From: Salinimicrobium sediminilitoris
GTDB taxonomy: Bacteria; Bacteroidota; Bacteroidia; Flavobacteriales; Flavobacteriaceae
Length of the DNA: 64,000 nt
Direction: 5' to 3'
Assembly (NCBI RefSeq): GCF_020866905.1
Contig: NZ_JAIVCC010000005.1
Coordinates: forward strand, 856,088 to 920,087
The notes below the pieces were generated by a model. It was given only the letters and a program-made list of their open reading frames with translations. It was not told the origin of the DNA and made no database searches. Position 1 is the stretch's first letter. Every line of letters starts with the position of its first letter. Positions 36,154 through 46,140 of this stretch are shown one piece after another. The position numbers were made by a program, and so were the translations under genes.

Positions 36154-36660
36154 ATGCTCTATTTACTTTGGTCTCTTTTAAACATTGCCTTAGCTCTTTA
36201 TTTCATTTATCTATTTGTTGGGTTTATAGCAGTAGGTAGGAAAGTTTTAGGGAAAAAAGCCAGGTGGCTTTCTGTTCCGGTTTTGGCTCTAGGGCTAATA
36301 AATTTAGTGGCTGCGGCAGGTCCGGAAGTAAAAAACAATGAGGTGTTGGTTGCAGACTCTAACAAGGACGAAATTGAGATGAAGTATAAGAGTATTGTGG
36401 TTGAAGATAACTTAAGTCTGGATTTTTCTCTTGGTGTAGATTATTATGTTAAAGACGGGGAGGTAATTTTGGTGAAATCTCTTAGTAATGTTAGCGGATT
36501 AATTCCAGGATATGAATATGAATACGTTTCTTTCCATGCGGGAAAAGTTCAGGAAAATGGACAGGTTCCTTTTTCAGCCGTGGGGTTTCTAAAATGGAAA
36601 TTCGGTGGAATTGGCATCTATAGCCAAATGAAATCCTTTGAAGGAAAGTTGCAACTATAG
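36154..36660 (+). CDS. Membrane-anchored protein, unknown
   Basis: 168 aa. Two hydrophobic segments (LLWSLLNIALALYFIYLFVG and LSVPVLALGLINLVAAAG) with a basic loop between them (GRKVLGKKARW), then a soluble C-terminal beta-rich domain (IEMKYKSIVVEDNLSLDFSL, YEYEYVSFHAGKVQENGQV). No family recognised. Confidence 0.6.
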   Translation: MLYLLWSLLNIALALYFIYLFVGFIAVGRKVLGKKARWLSVPVLALGLINLVAAAGPEVKNNEVLVADSNKDEIEMKYKSIVVEDNLSLDFSLGVDYYVKDGEVILVKSLSNVSGLIPGYEYEYVSFHAGKVQENGQVPFSAVGFLKWKFGGIGIYSQMKSFEGKLQL

Positions 36661-36977
36661 AAATTTCAGGAAACGAGTAGCAACTAAAAAAGTTTAAACA
36701 CGAACTCCCGATTGCCAATTTTCAGGTTTCAGGTTTTTTTTCTCTGATGCCACAGTAGAGCAAGTTGTTCTAAACTCAGGACAGTCACTATTATTAGTGA
36801 ATTTGTGGCTCAACTTTCCCGCTAATTTGAGGTGATTGTGCTTTGTCATATGCCTTCAACTTCCCATTTTTCAATTATTACTTCCAACATCCCTCTTCAT
36901 ACTTCTAATTTCCCAAATCTAACTTCCGAATTCTAACTTCATTCTTTATCTTGGGAACCTTAAAATCCCTTTTACCC
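36661..36977. other. Spacer with heptad repeats
   Basis: 317 bp without a gene. TTTCAGG x2 at about 36720-36735, and at 36865-36945 a degenerate array ACTTCCA, ACATCCC, TCTTCAT, ACTTCTA, ATTTCCC, AAATCTA, ACTTCCG, AATTCTA, ACTTCAT with a constant 7-bp step. Confidence 0.7.
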
Positions 36978-39425
36978 ATGATAAAAAAGTTACCGATGTA
37001 CGGGCTGCTTTTAGCGGTTGGTGTAAGTTGCCAGACGCAAAAAGGAGTGCCGGCACAAAAAAGTGAGGCTTCAGCTGAAAAAAAGACAAAGGAGGCTACC
37101 AAACCTTATAGCGAGGTGATCACTGCAGCAGCAGAGAGCGATCAAGGCTTATTCGCCACCCATTTTGTTGACGATAAGCTCTACTTTGAAATTCCGCTTG
37201 ACATGCTGGAGAAAGACATGCTGCTGGTGAGCCGTATCGCCGGAGTGCCATCAGGTTATGGTGGCGGTTATGTTAACGCCGGTTCCAAGGCGAACGAGCA
37301 GGTGGTTCGCTGGTCGAAGAGAGGTGATAATATTGACATGAAAGTGATAAGCTTCGAGAATGAAAGCGAGGAAGGATCGCCTATTTACCAGTCGGTCGCT
37401 GCAAATAATTTTTTCCCAATACTCTTCAGTGCGAAGATTGCGGCTTATAATGATGATAAAACTTCCGCAGTAATTGAAGTGAGTGATCTTTTCAAAGAAG
37501 AAGTAGCAGCCATTAACGGAGTTTCCCCCAATCTTCGGAAGCGCTATAAAGTGAAAAAACTTGACAAATCCCGCTCTTTCATCACTTCGGCAAATGCATT
37601 TCCCGAAAATATCGAGGTGAAGCACGTGATGACCTATGAAGCGGAGGAACCGCCCGAAAGAGATCAGGCCGGGACTATCACCATGATGATGAACCAGTCG
37701 ATGATCCTGCTTCCGGAAGAGAAAATGCAACCGCGCCTGGCCGATCATCGTGTAGGTTGGTTTACTACCCGTAAGTATAATTATAATTCCGATGAGCTAA
37801 AAAGTGATGATTACAGGATCATCAACCGCTGGCAGCTGGTTCCAAAAGATATTGAAGCCTACAAGAGAGGTGAGCTGGTAGAGCCGGTGAAGCCTATTGT
37901 ATGGTACCTGGATCCTGCTACGCCCAAAAAGTGGCGGCCTTATTTCAAGCAGGGGATCGAAGACTGGAATGTGGCTTTTGAAGCTGCAGGTTTCAAAAAT
38001 GCAGTGATCGCCAAAGATCCTCCTACAAAAGAAGAAGACCCCGATTTTAGTCCCGAAGATGTGCGATATTCGGTGGTGCGCTATGTTGCGAGCACGACCC
38101 GTAATGCCATGGGCCCTTCGGTGACCGATCCCCGTACCGGTGAGATCATCGAGAGTGATATCATTTGGTACCACAACCACCTGCGTTCTTACAGGAACCG
38201 CTATATGATCGAGGCCGGGGCGCAAAATCCTTCGGCTCGTACTCTTAATACGCCCGAAGAAGAAATAGGGGAGATGATGCGCATGGTGATCGCACATGAA
38301 GTAGGTCACGCGCTCGGTTTGCCCCACAACATGAAGGCCAGCTCTGCGTACGCAACAGATTCTTTGCGTTCTCCAGAGTTTACCCGGGAATATGGTCTAA
38401 CACCTTCCATTATGGATTACGCGCGCGTGAACTATGTGGCCCAGCCGGGAGATGAAGATGTACGCTACATCAGGATGATGGGGCCTTATGACCTTTACGC
38501 GATCAACTGGGGTTACAGGTATATCCCGGAAGCAGATTCCCCGCAGGAAGAAAAACCAATTTTAAGCCAGTGGATCCTCGAGAAGGCAGGAGACCCTGTC
38601 TATGAATTCGGAAATGGTTACGGCGGAATTGATCCGCAGTCGCAGAGGGAAAGCCTTGGTGACGACCAGATCAAAGCCAGCGAGTACGGACTTGCCAACC
38701 TGAAAAAGGTGGTTCCAAATCTTGTGGAGTGGACCTCAAAAGACAATACCGATTATTCTGAATTATCTGAAGTTTACCGCGAACTTACTTATATGTGGAG
38801 AGGCTATGTTTCCCATGTAGTAGCCAATGTTGGCGGCGTCTATGAAACCCGAAAAACCTCAGATCAGGATGGAACTGTCTATACCCCGGTTCCCGAAGAA
38901 AAACAAAAGGCCGCAGTGGCATTTTTAAATGAACACGCTTTCTCCAAACCAGACTGGCTGCTGAACAGGGAGCTTTTGGAACGTATTGAACCTACAGGTG
39001 CCATTGAACGGGTACAGAACCTGCAGAGCAGGGCATTAAATGATCTGCTGGATGAGGACCGCCTGCAACGAATGATCGAAAATGAGCAGGTTAATGGTAA
39101 TGACGCTTACACCGCAGTTGAAATGATGAATGACCTTAGAAAAGGCATTTTTGAAGAGCTGTACAATTCTCAGGAAGTTGATGCTTATAGAAGAAGCATT
39201 CAGCGTGCCTATGTTGATACCGCCGCAGAATATGTTCAGAGTTTAAAAAAGGATGAAAATAGCGATATTACTTCCACTGATATTGTTGCTTTAATGCGTG
39301 GAGACCTGGAGCAACTAAAGAGAGATCTTAGAACTAGAAAAAACAGGACTAGCGATCAATTGAGCCTTTACCACTGGAATGACCTTATTGCAAGAATAGA
39401 TGCAGCCCTTGACGTGGATGCATAG
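36978..39425 (+). CDS. Zinc-dependent metalloprotease lipoprotein (DUF5117/DUF5118 type)
   Basis: 815 aa from the ATG at 36978; the upstream TTG at 36951 is unlikely. Lipobox AVGVSCQTQKG near residue 17. The DUF5117-type region covers about 60-290 (LYFEIPLDMLEKDMLLVSRI). The metzincin site IAHEVGHALGLPHNMKASSA near 440 has the full HEXXHXXGXXH pattern, with the Met-turn probably in SIMDYARVNYVA near 478. The helical C-terminal part (residues 600-815) is typical of this family. It is probably an extracytoplasmic endopeptidase; substrates are unknown. A terminator follows. Confidence 0.9.
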   Translation: MIKKLPMYGLLLAVGVSCQTQKGVPAQKSEASAEKKTKEATKPYSEVITAAAESDQGLFATHFVDDKLYFEIPLDMLEKDMLLVSRIAGVPSGYGGGYVNAGSKANEQVVRWSKRGDNIDMKVISFENESEEGSPIYQSVAANNFFPILFSAKIAAYNDDKTSAVIEVSDLFKEEVAAINGVSPNLRKRYKVKKLDKSRSFITSANAFPENIEVKHVMTYEAEEPPERDQAGTITMMMNQSMILLPEEKMQPRLADHRVGWFTTRKYNYNSDELKSDDYRIINRWQLVPKDIEAYKRGELVEPVKPIVWYLDPATPKKWRPYFKQGIEDWNVAFEAAGFKNAVIAKDPPTKEEDPDFSPEDVRYSVVRYVASTTRNAMGPSVTDPRTGEIIESDIIWYHNHLRSYRNRYMIEAGAQNPSARTLNTPEEEIGEMMRMVIAHEVGHALGLPHNMKASSAYATDSLRSPEFTREYGLTPSIMDYARVNYVAQPGDEDVRYIRMMGPYDLYAINWGYRYIPEADSPQEEKPILSQWILEKAGDPVYEFGNGYGGIDPQSQRESLGDDQIKASEYGLANLKKVVPNLVEWTSKDNTDYSELSEVYRELTYMWRGYVSHVVANVGGVYETRKTSDQDGTVYTPVPEEKQKAAVAFLNEHAFSKPDWLLNRELLERIEPTGAIERVQNLQSRALNDLLDEDRLQRMIENEQVNGNDAYTAVEMMNDLRKGIFEELYNSQEVDAYRRSIQRAYVDTAAEYVQSLKKDENSDITSTDIVALMRGDLEQLKRDLRTRKNRTSDQLSLYHWNDLIARIDAALDVDA

Positions 39426-39457
39426 AAGATGAGACATGTTGCATAAATTACTTTTTA

Positions 39458-39486
39458 AAGCTCCGCTATTCGCGGAGCTTGTTTTG
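39458..39486 (+). terminator. Intrinsic terminator after the metalloprotease gene
   Basis: AAGCTCCGC-TATTC-GCGGAGCTT, a 9-bp stem followed by GTTTTGTT. Confidence 0.8.
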
Positions 39487-39570
39487 TTCAGTAGATCATT
39501 TTTGCTTTAAGTCATCTACTGATAACCAATTAATTAGTCTAAATTTACTTTTACACTAATGGAGGAGATT

Positions 39571-41304
39571 ATGAAGAAGGTAAGTTTAATTTTAATGATC
39601 CTGTAGTTGGCAGTTCTTTCCTGTAAGAATTCAACAACGCCTGAAAATGATGAAGTGCTATTGGAAACCTCCAAAGTAGGTTCTACTTATGGATGTGCAC
39701 CACCAACAGTGGATAGTGAGTGGTACAGAAAGAATAATGTTGCACCGCTTCTGGACGGGCTTGATGTACTGCATTATCCCGTTACCACAAATGATCCTAA
39801 AGCTCAGGAATATTTTAATCAGGGACTGGTGCTTTCCTATGGTTTCAACCATGCCGAGGCTGCAAGGTCATTTTACTATGCTACCAAACTGGATTCCGAA
39901 TGTGCTATGTGCTATTGGGGCTTCGCTTATGTTTTGGGGCCAAACTATAACGCAGGAATGGAGCCCGACAATTATGAGCGGGCTTATGAAGCCATTCAGC
40001 AGGCTGTTAGCCTTTCAGATAATGTTACAGAAAAAGAAAAAGCGCTTATCGATGCACTTGCTTTGCGGTATGTTCCGGAACCCGTGGAAGACCGTCGGGA
40101 ACTGGATGTAAGGTATTCTGCTGCGATGGAAGATTTGTTCAACAGGTATGACAGTGATCCCGAAATAGCAGCCCTTTATGCCGAATCTGTCATGGACCTC
40201 TATCCGTGGAATTTATACGACAAAGAAGGGGAGGCCAGGGAGTGGACTCCAAAGGTGATCATGCTGCTTGAAAAAGTGATAAAGGATTTTCCCGACCATC
40301 CGGGAGCCCATCACTTTTACATACATGCCACAGAGGCTTCAAAGACTCCCGGGAGGGCGCTTGGTAGTGCAAAAAAGTTTGATGAAGGCTTAGTGCCGGG
40401 TGCCGGCCATCTACTTCATATGCCCTCACATACCTATATCCAGACGGGAGATTATCACAAGGGTAGTTTAGCTAATTTAAGAGCGGTGGAAAGAGACAGT
40501 GCTTATGTTACCCTCTGTCATGCACAGGGCGCATATCCTTTGGTTTATTATCCGCATAACTACCACTTTCTCGCTGCAACCGCGACTCTGGAAGGCAATA
40601 GCAAATGGGCCCTTATGGGTGCCGAAAAACTGGCTGAGAAAATTCATCCCGATATCATGACAGAACCTGGATGGTCTACCCTGCAACACTTTTACATGAT
40701 CCCGTACTTTGTAGATGTGAAGTTTGCAAAATGGGATAAGATCCTTGCAAGGCAGGTAACAGACACACTGTTATACCCCGAGGCAATTTCCCGCTATTCA
40801 CGCGGTATGGCTTACCTGGGTAAAAAAGATTTACAGAAGGCGAAGGAAGAACTAAAGAAGCTCAAATTCCTGGAAAAGGATGAAAGGCTGGCAGAAATGA
40901 TGATATGGGAGATCAATTCCATGAAGATCATAGTGGAGATCGCCAGGAAAGTCCTCGAGGCTGAAATTTTAGCCAGCGAAGAAGAATTTGACCGGAGCAT
41001 AATTTTGCTGCAGGAAGCTGTAGCTTTGGAAGATAGTCTGAATTTTCAGGAACCGCCGGACTGGTTTTTCTCGGTTCGCCATACCCTGGGAGCGGCACAA
41101 ATAGAGGCCGGAAGATATCCGGAGGCAGTTAAGACCTTAAGAGAAGACCTCGAGACCCTTCCAAAAAACGGCTGGGCACAACACGGGCTGAAACTGGCCT
41201 ATGAAAAAATGAATGACCGGGAAAAAGTTCTGGAGATGGAAACTGCACTTAAGGATTCCTGGGCCACAGCAGATGTGGTGATAAATACCTCCAGAATCAA
41301 ATGA
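39571..41304 (+). pseudogene. TPR lipoprotein with in-frame TAG in its signal peptide
   Basis: The ATG at 39571 opens MKKVSLILMIL, then TAG at 39604-39606, then without frame change LAVLSCKNSTTPENDEV and 550 more residues. Together these give a perfect lipoprotein signal peptide split by one amber codon. The mature part is a TPR protein: YFNQGLVLSYGFNHAEAARS near 65, CAMCYWGFAYVLGPNYNAG near 95, HHFYIHATEASKTPGRAL near 230, HMPSHTYIQTGDYHKGSLAN near 270. This family of conserved-His TPR lipoproteins is common in the phylum. Reinitiation at the TTG directly after the stop is possible but would lack the KK export signal. Otherwise the frame is intact, so decay is recent or the base is an error. 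Confidence 0.8.
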
Positions 41305-41346
41305 TCTTTTCTTGAAAGTATAGTAGAGTTTCAAATAAAGATAACC

Positions 41347-41371
41347 GCCCTGCAGAGATGCAGGGCTTTTT
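41347..41371 (+). terminator. Intrinsic terminator after the TPR gene
   Basis: GCCCTGCA-GAGA-TGCAGGGC and a T run, 43 bp after the stop codon. Confidence 0.88.
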
Positions 41372-41495
41372 ATATTCTCAGAAATTCTTTATCAGAGGTA
41401 GGCAGGAGAGGGTTATCTATTGAAAATTAACTTGTTATACTATCAAAAATTAGGTATTTTACACATTCTTAGGTGTTTCCATAAAATATTATGAA

Positions 41496-42389
41496 ATGAA
41501 TAAGGTTTTTATTAATGGTTTAAAGATAATAGGATTGTTTCTACTGGGCTTTCTGTCAGTAGTCCTTTTATTGATGTATACCGGAGTGATCTGGAGATCG
41601 CCGGAGCACTATTCTGTTGCAGCCGTAAAGGATTTTAAACAGCCTGTAATGAGCATGGAGGAGTACAGCAACGTACCCGGCCATCGCCGACCCTATACTT
41701 TCCACCTCAGCAAAGGCGATGGGGAAGCATATATTGTGGGGATTGAGCACACTAAAGATACGAACAACCCACAGCTTGACACCATAAACAGGATCTGGGA
41801 AGATTTTAAACCCAATGTGGTATTGGTGGAAGGAAGATTGGGCTTTTTGTTTAGCGGAATCCAGGATCCTGTAAAGACACATGGAGAAGGAGGCAGGGTT
41901 ATAAGCCTGGCCAGGCGGGACAAAGTAAAATTCTACACCTGGGAACCTCTTAAGCAGGATGAGGTGAATATGATGCTGAAGCGTTTTCCTGCTGAAAAAG
42001 TCGCACTCTTTTATTCCCTTAGACCATACCTGAGCAACTATAGGTATGGAAAGCCTGCAAATCCGGCTAAGAATTTACAGGGTTACATTGACAGCAGGAC
42101 CGATTATGATGGCATAAGAGGAGAGATAACCACAGTTGCACAGATAGACAGTATATGGGCGGCAGATTATCCGCAGGAAAAGGACTGGCGGGATTCGACA
42201 GATGAATTTGGCTGGCCTAAAGGAGAACTCTCAGAAATGGCAGCATACTCAAATGAGCTGCGGAATATCCACATGTGTACCGCTATTCTTGAACTCATGG
42301 AGCAGGGGAATAAGGTGTTTGTAAGTATGGGCTCCAGCCATGCCTACAGGATCGAAAAAACATTAAAGGAGGAGCTTAGAAGAGAGTAA
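41496..42389 (+). CDS. TraB/GumN-like membrane-anchored protein
   Basis: 297 aa. One N-terminal membrane segment (IGLFLLGFLSVVLLLMYTG). The body has the TraB/PrgY/GumN layout: YIVGIEHTKDTN near 80, PNVVLVEGRLGFLF near 106, and at the end KVFVSMGSSHAYRIEKTL near 275 (the family's GxxH). Distant relatives of this clan include the Tiki metalloproteases, so a protease role is possible but not shown. Single gene. Confidence 0.7.
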   Translation: MNKVFINGLKIIGLFLLGFLSVVLLLMYTGVIWRSPEHYSVAAVKDFKQPVMSMEEYSNVPGHRRPYTFHLSKGDGEAYIVGIEHTKDTNNPQLDTINRIWEDFKPNVVLVEGRLGFLFSGIQDPVKTHGEGGRVISLARRDKVKFYTWEPLKQDEVNMMLKRFPAEKVALFYSLRPYLSNYRYGKPANPAKNLQGYIDSRTDYDGIRGEITTVAQIDSIWAADYPQEKDWRDSTDEFGWPKGELSEMAAYSNELRNIHMCTAILELMEQGNKVFVSMGSSHAYRIEKTLKEELRRE

Positions 42390-42479
42390 AAAATAAAGGG
42401 TAACCCGGCGATCTGTCAATCCTCATAAAAAAGATTTGTATCTCATTTTGTTGCTTAAAAAATATGCGACCGGTCTTAA

Positions 42480-42926
42480 CTATTCCTCAATCGGAATAGC
42501 TAATATAGGAATACTGGCTTTCTTCACTAATTCCAGGGAAACGCTTTCCTGCAAAAGGTTGTGCAGAAAGCTGTGTTTATGTGTCCCTACAATAAGAAGA
42601 TCGCAATTCAGCTTTTGCGCCTCTTCCAAAACAGCTTCTACAGTTGAACCCTGTATGAGCAGGGCTTCTTTTTCTATATCCCCGCTCAAAAAGTTGTCGC
42701 AGTACATTTGCAGGTTGCGATGTTCCTCCCTGAATTCTTCGGCCTTAAAATCTCTGATGTATTGCGGTCCGGGTTCATAACCCACAAAATCGGGATCGGG
42801 TTCTGCCACGTGCAACACCCAGACTTTGGCACCGAACTTTCCTGCCAGGCCATCGGCATAACCGAGCAAATCTCCTACGGCGTCATTAAAATCTACTGCT
42901 ACTAATATGTTCTTTAGTTCGTTCAT
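42480..42926 (-). CDS. Universal stress protein (UspA family)
   Basis: 148 aa single-domain Usp. It opens NILVAVDFNDAVGDLLGYAD and closes with the nucleotide-binding pattern LLIVGTHKHSFLHNLLQESV followed by KKASIPILAIPI. The glycine-rich ATP loop (GxxGxnnGxxS) is replaced by GTHKHSFLHNLLQES, so ATP binding is uncertain. Cytosolic. It converges with the TraB-like gene. Confidence 0.88.
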   Translation of the reverse strand: MNELKNILVAVDFNDAVGDLLGYADGLAGKFGAKVWVLHVAEPDPDFVGYEPGPQYIRDFKAEEFREEHRNLQMYCDNFLSGDIEKEALLIQGSTVEAVLEEAQKLNCDLLIVGTHKHSFLHNLLQESVSLELVKKASIPILAIPIEE

Positions 42927-42961
42927 GATGTTGTCTTTTTTATGATTTTTTGTTCCGGTTC

Positions 42962-43075
42962 CCTGTTGCCTGTTGCCTGTTGCCAGTATTTAAGGTCAAT
43001 TACTAACCTAAAATAAGGTAACCTTATTCAGGCAAGGTCTCACTGATCACTGCCACTGATCACTGAATACTAGTA
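42962..43075. repeat. Two heptad arrays: CCTGTTG and CACTGAT
   Basis: CCTGTTG x3 at about 42962-42984 and CACTGAT, CACTGC, CACTGAT, CACTGAA at about 43028-43055. Both lie between the stress-protein gene and the dehydrogenase gene. Confidence 0.8.
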
Positions 43076-43990
43076 CTCCTTTTCCCGTGAAACTTCATTC
43101 TCCAGGTTTTTCCCTTCCTGCATTAAGCGAAAATTCTTCAGGATCTGTGGAATTACAGATTCTACGTGGGTGGTACTGGCGATATGCGGGGAAATCCTGA
43201 TCTTTTTATTGTTCCAAAATGGATGTCCTTCTGGCAAAGGTTCCTGCCTGAAAACATCCAATGCAGCTCCCGAAAGGTGTCCATTGTTTATCATTTCCAG
43301 CAGGTCATCTTCTACAAGATGCTCCCCCCGTGCCACGTTGATCACATAAGCCTCCTTAGGTAGCTTCTCAAAAAGGTGTTTATTCAATATGTTTCTTGTC
43401 TCGGAAGTAAGAGGCAGCAAATTCACCAGCACCCTGCTGTCCTTCAGGAAATCCTTCAACTGGTCATCACCGTGATATTTTGTCACTCCCAGGATCTCTT
43501 TATTGGTACGGGACCAGCCGGTGACATTGAATTTGTTCTGAATAAGTTTTTCGGCTACCCCCACACCTAGAACACCCATGCCCATAATTCCCACCTGTAC
43601 TTCTTCGGGCCGTAAATAGGCGGTGGGATTCCATTCCTTGCTGCAATGGTGCTCAGCGAGATTGCGAAGGTGTTCAAGAACCAGGGAAAGGACAAAGACA
43701 CTCATATCTTTCGTAAGCTGTTCATCTACCAGCCGGGTAATACGAATGTGTTGCGGAATTTCCTTATCACATATGATATGGTCTATTCCTGCTCCCATGG
43801 AAGCGATCACTTTTAAATTGGGATAATCCCGAAAAGCTCCGTGGGGATGTTTCCAGGACAGGGCAAATTTTACCTTTTTAGGGTCTCTGACATCGGGATA
43901 CACCTCCAGATCAAGATCGGGTGCTTTTTCTTTCAAAGCTTCCACCCAGGGTTTCGGATCTTTTTGGGAAGTGATGATGAGGAATGACAT
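43070..43990 (-). CDS. D-2-hydroxyacid dehydrogenase (GhrA-like)
   Basis: 306 aa from the ATG at 43990; a start at 44008 would add MSKNFY. Rossmann motif VGIMGMGVLGVGVAEKL near residue 135, then GWSRTNKE. Catalytic Arg in INVARGEHLVEDDLL near 225, Glu in VFRQEPLPEGHPFW near 257, and His in ISPHIASTTHVE near 276. The pattern is of the glyoxylate/hydroxypyruvate reductase A branch, which reduces 2-oxoacids with NAD(P)H. It lies downstream of the acyl-CoA dehydrogenase gene on the same strand, separated by a heptad repeat. Confidence 0.88.
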   Translation of the reverse strand: MSFLIITSQKDPKPWVEALKEKAPDLDLEVYPDVRDPKKVKFALSWKHPHGAFRDYPNLKVIASMGAGIDHIICDKEIPQHIRITRLVDEQLTKDMSVFVLSLVLEHLRNLAEHHCSKEWNPTAYLRPEEVQVGIMGMGVLGVGVAEKLIQNKFNVTGWSRTNKEILGVTKYHGDDQLKDFLKDSRVLVNLLPLTSETRNILNKHLFEKLPKEAYVINVARGEHLVEDDLLEMINNGHLSGAALDVFRQEPLPEGHPFWNNKKIRISPHIASTTHVESVIPQILKNFRLMQEGKNLENEVSREKEY

Positions 43991-44047
43991 ATAAAAATTT
44001 TTAGACATTAGTGGGTAGTCATTAGTTGTCCGGAGCTTGAATTCTAT

Positions 44048-44082
44048 ATATTTCTAAAGACTAAAGACTAAAGACTACAGAC
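44048..44082. repeat. Heptad repeat TAAAGAC
   Basis: TAAAGAC x3 and TACAGAC, just past the stop codon of the acyl-CoA dehydrogenase gene. Confidence 0.85.
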
Positions 44083-44086
44083 TTTT

Positions 44087-45451
44087 TTAACTCACAAACG
44101 CACTATACCCCGTGATCGCTCTTCCTACAATAAGGGAGTTGATCTCCTTGGTGCCTTCATAACTATAAATGGCTTCGGCATCTGCGACAAATCGTGCAAC
44201 ATCGTATTCCAGCAGAATTCCGTTGCCGCCCATGACTTCCCTTGCCCTGCTCACAACATCGCGCATCCTCATGCTCGTATAGACTTTTGCCAGGGAGGCA
44301 TGTTCATCTTTTAGCAGGTCCTGGTCCTGTAGTTCAGATAGCCTGAAACAGAGGGTTTGCATTGAGGTGAGGTTGGCGATCATCTCCACCAGGTGGTTTT
44401 GGATCAATTGGTACGAAGCTATAGGCCTTCCAAATTGTTCTCTTTTCTTAGTGTACTTGAGAGCGCTCTCATAAGCCCCGCGGGCGCAGCCCACAGCCTG
44501 CCAGGCTACCCCGGCACGTGTCATCCTCAGCACCTTTGCAGTGTCTTTAAAAGATTCCGCTTTTTGAAGCCTGTCTTTCTCATCGATTTTGCAATCGGTA
44601 AGGGTGATGAGGGCGTTCTGCACAATACGCAGTGCCATCTTGTCTTCCATTTTTTCAGCTTTAAAACCGGGGTTGTCATTTCGAACTAAAAATCCTTTTA
44701 CCTGATTTGAATCTTCATCCCTGGCCCATATCACGATCACATCTGCAAAAGTGGCATTTCCTATCCATTTTTTCTGTCCGTTAAGCACCCAGTGCTCCCC
44801 ATCAAACTTACAGGTAGTTTCAAGTCCGCCGGCAACGCCGCTTCCCACATTAGGTTCGGTGAGGCCGAAAGCCCCAATGGCCTCAAGGCGCTGCATTTTT
44901 GGAAGCCATTCTTCTTTTTGTTCATCGCTTCCGCAGAGATAAATAGAACCCATTGCGAGCCCGCTATGGACTCCAAAAAAGGTGGAAATGGAAACATCCA
45001 CCCTGGCGATCTCCTGCGCAATGATACCTTCCATCAAAAATGGCAAATTAGGGCAGCCGTAGCCCTCATACGGCACTCCCGTGATATTGAGTTTTTTAAA
45101 TTTATCGATGATCTCATGAGGAAACTTTGCGCGGTTCCAGTGATCGTTGACCAATGGCCGCACCTCATCTTCCATAAAGTTCCGCACCCTTAGCTGTAGT
45201 TCGCGCTGTTCTTCTGTCAATTTAAGGTCCAGATTATAGAAATCCCCGTCAATTGGTGGAAGGTCGTGCTGACCTTTGCGACGTTTGGTCTTTAGCATTT
45301 TCATGAGCCCTTTAAGCTGATTATCGTCCAGCTGACCCAGGGTTTGCATAGCTTCAGGTAGATCGATCTGTTTATTGATCTTCGCCAGTTGATCAAGATC
45401 GATGTTTTTTAAAAGATTGATGGTGTTTCTAACTTTTCCGAAAAAGGCCAT
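44087..45451 (-). CDS. Acyl-CoA dehydrogenase (glutaryl-CoA dehydrogenase-like)
   Basis: 454 aa. The core domain starts near residue 75 (LTEEQRELQLRVRNFMEDEV) after an N-terminal extension of about 70 residues rich in Leu and Lys. FAD/substrate contacts are FGLTEPNVGSGVAGGLET near 195 and WVLNGQKKWIGNATFADV near 220. RMTRAGVAWQAVGCARGAYE near 310 and KREQFGRPIASYQLIQ near 340 are conserved, and the catalytic Glu lies in IYSYEGTKEINSLIVGRAI near 430, the position used by glutaryl-CoA dehydrogenases. It passes electrons to ETF, whose genes are at 1-1082. Confidence 0.9.
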   Translation of the reverse strand: MAFFGKVRNTINLLKNIDLDQLAKINKQIDLPEAMQTLGQLDDNQLKGLMKMLKTKRRKGQHDLPPIDGDFYNLDLKLTEEQRELQLRVRNFMEDEVRPLVNDHWNRAKFPHEIIDKFKKLNITGVPYEGYGCPNLPFLMEGIIAQEIARVDVSISTFFGVHSGLAMGSIYLCGSDEQKEEWLPKMQRLEAIGAFGLTEPNVGSGVAGGLETTCKFDGEHWVLNGQKKWIGNATFADVIVIWARDEDSNQVKGFLVRNDNPGFKAEKMEDKMALRIVQNALITLTDCKIDEKDRLQKAESFKDTAKVLRMTRAGVAWQAVGCARGAYESALKYTKKREQFGRPIASYQLIQNHLVEMIANLTSMQTLCFRLSELQDQDLLKDEHASLAKVYTSMRMRDVVSRAREVMGGNGILLEYDVARFVADAEAIYSYEGTKEINSLIVGRAITGYSAFVS

Positions 45452-45637
45452 AGGTTTTGGTTTTTCTAAAAATAGGCATTAAAGAAGAAGCATCTTGTTA
45501 AAGCTTTCTCAAACCGAACCTTAGTGCAGAGTATTAAGTAGTGAGAAGTAAGATTTTTCTTTAGAGGCGGAATATCTCGTTTGGAATGATCCCGAAATTT
45601 GATTTAACTTCCCAAAAATAACTTAAACACAAGTAAA

Positions 45638-46018
45638 ATGGGAATTTTTTCATCATTAATGGGCAATGCCGGTGCAGTCGACAATCAAAATTTACAGAAT
45701 GATTACGGGCAGTTGCTTTTTGAATCTGAAATTATAGAAGCAGGTTTTAAAATTTTTAGGGACACCTTTATCTTTACCAATAGAAGATTGATCCTGGTGG
45801 ATAAGCAGGGATTGACCGGAAGCAAGACTCAATATCTCTCGGTAAGCTATAAGAGTATTTCCCGCTTTAGTGTAGAAACAGCAGGAACTTTTGATCTTGA
45901 TGCCGAATTGAAAATATGGATTTCGGCTGAACAGCAACCAAGTATAAGCAGGAAGTTTAATAAATCTGTGAACGTGTATGAAGTGCAGAAAATCCTGGCA
46001 CAACATGTTTTAAGGTAG
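45638..46018 (+). CDS. Bacterial PH-domain protein (bPH type)
   Basis: 126 aa, a single PF08000-type pleckstrin-homology-like domain: GQLLFESEIIEAGFKIFRDT, FIFTNRRLILVDKQGLTGSK, YLSVSYKSISRFSVETAGTF, LDAELKIWISAEQQPSISRK, ending VYEVQKILAQHVL. No export signal, so cytosolic. Function unknown. Confidence 0.88.
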   Translation: MGIFSSLMGNAGAVDNQNLQNDYGQLLFESEIIEAGFKIFRDTFIFTNRRLILVDKQGLTGSKTQYLSVSYKSISRFSVETAGTFDLDAELKIWISAEQQPSISRKFNKSVNVYEVQKILAQHVLR

Positions 46019-46089
46019 ACTTTTAGCAAAACTTTAGTTGCTTTCTTTCCTTCGTCGGCTTCACTTTATTTAAATTAATGGGAAATCCT

Positions 46090-46120
46090 GAGGTGTCAAA
46101 AATGGCATTTTTGGAACCTC
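46090..46120. repeat. Odd-palindrome repeat, copy 7 (best palindrome)
   Basis: GAGGTGTCAAAAATG-G-CATTTTTGGAACCTC: 15-bp arms around one central base with two mismatched positions. It ends 20 bp before the ATG of the SDR gene. Confidence 0.8.
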
Positions 46121-46140
46121 TTCAAAAAAAAGTTTGAGCT

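Noticed and set aside
42436-42780. 114-codon ORF opposite the universal stress protein
   Set aside because: Antisense shadow; the stress protein on the minus strand is clear.
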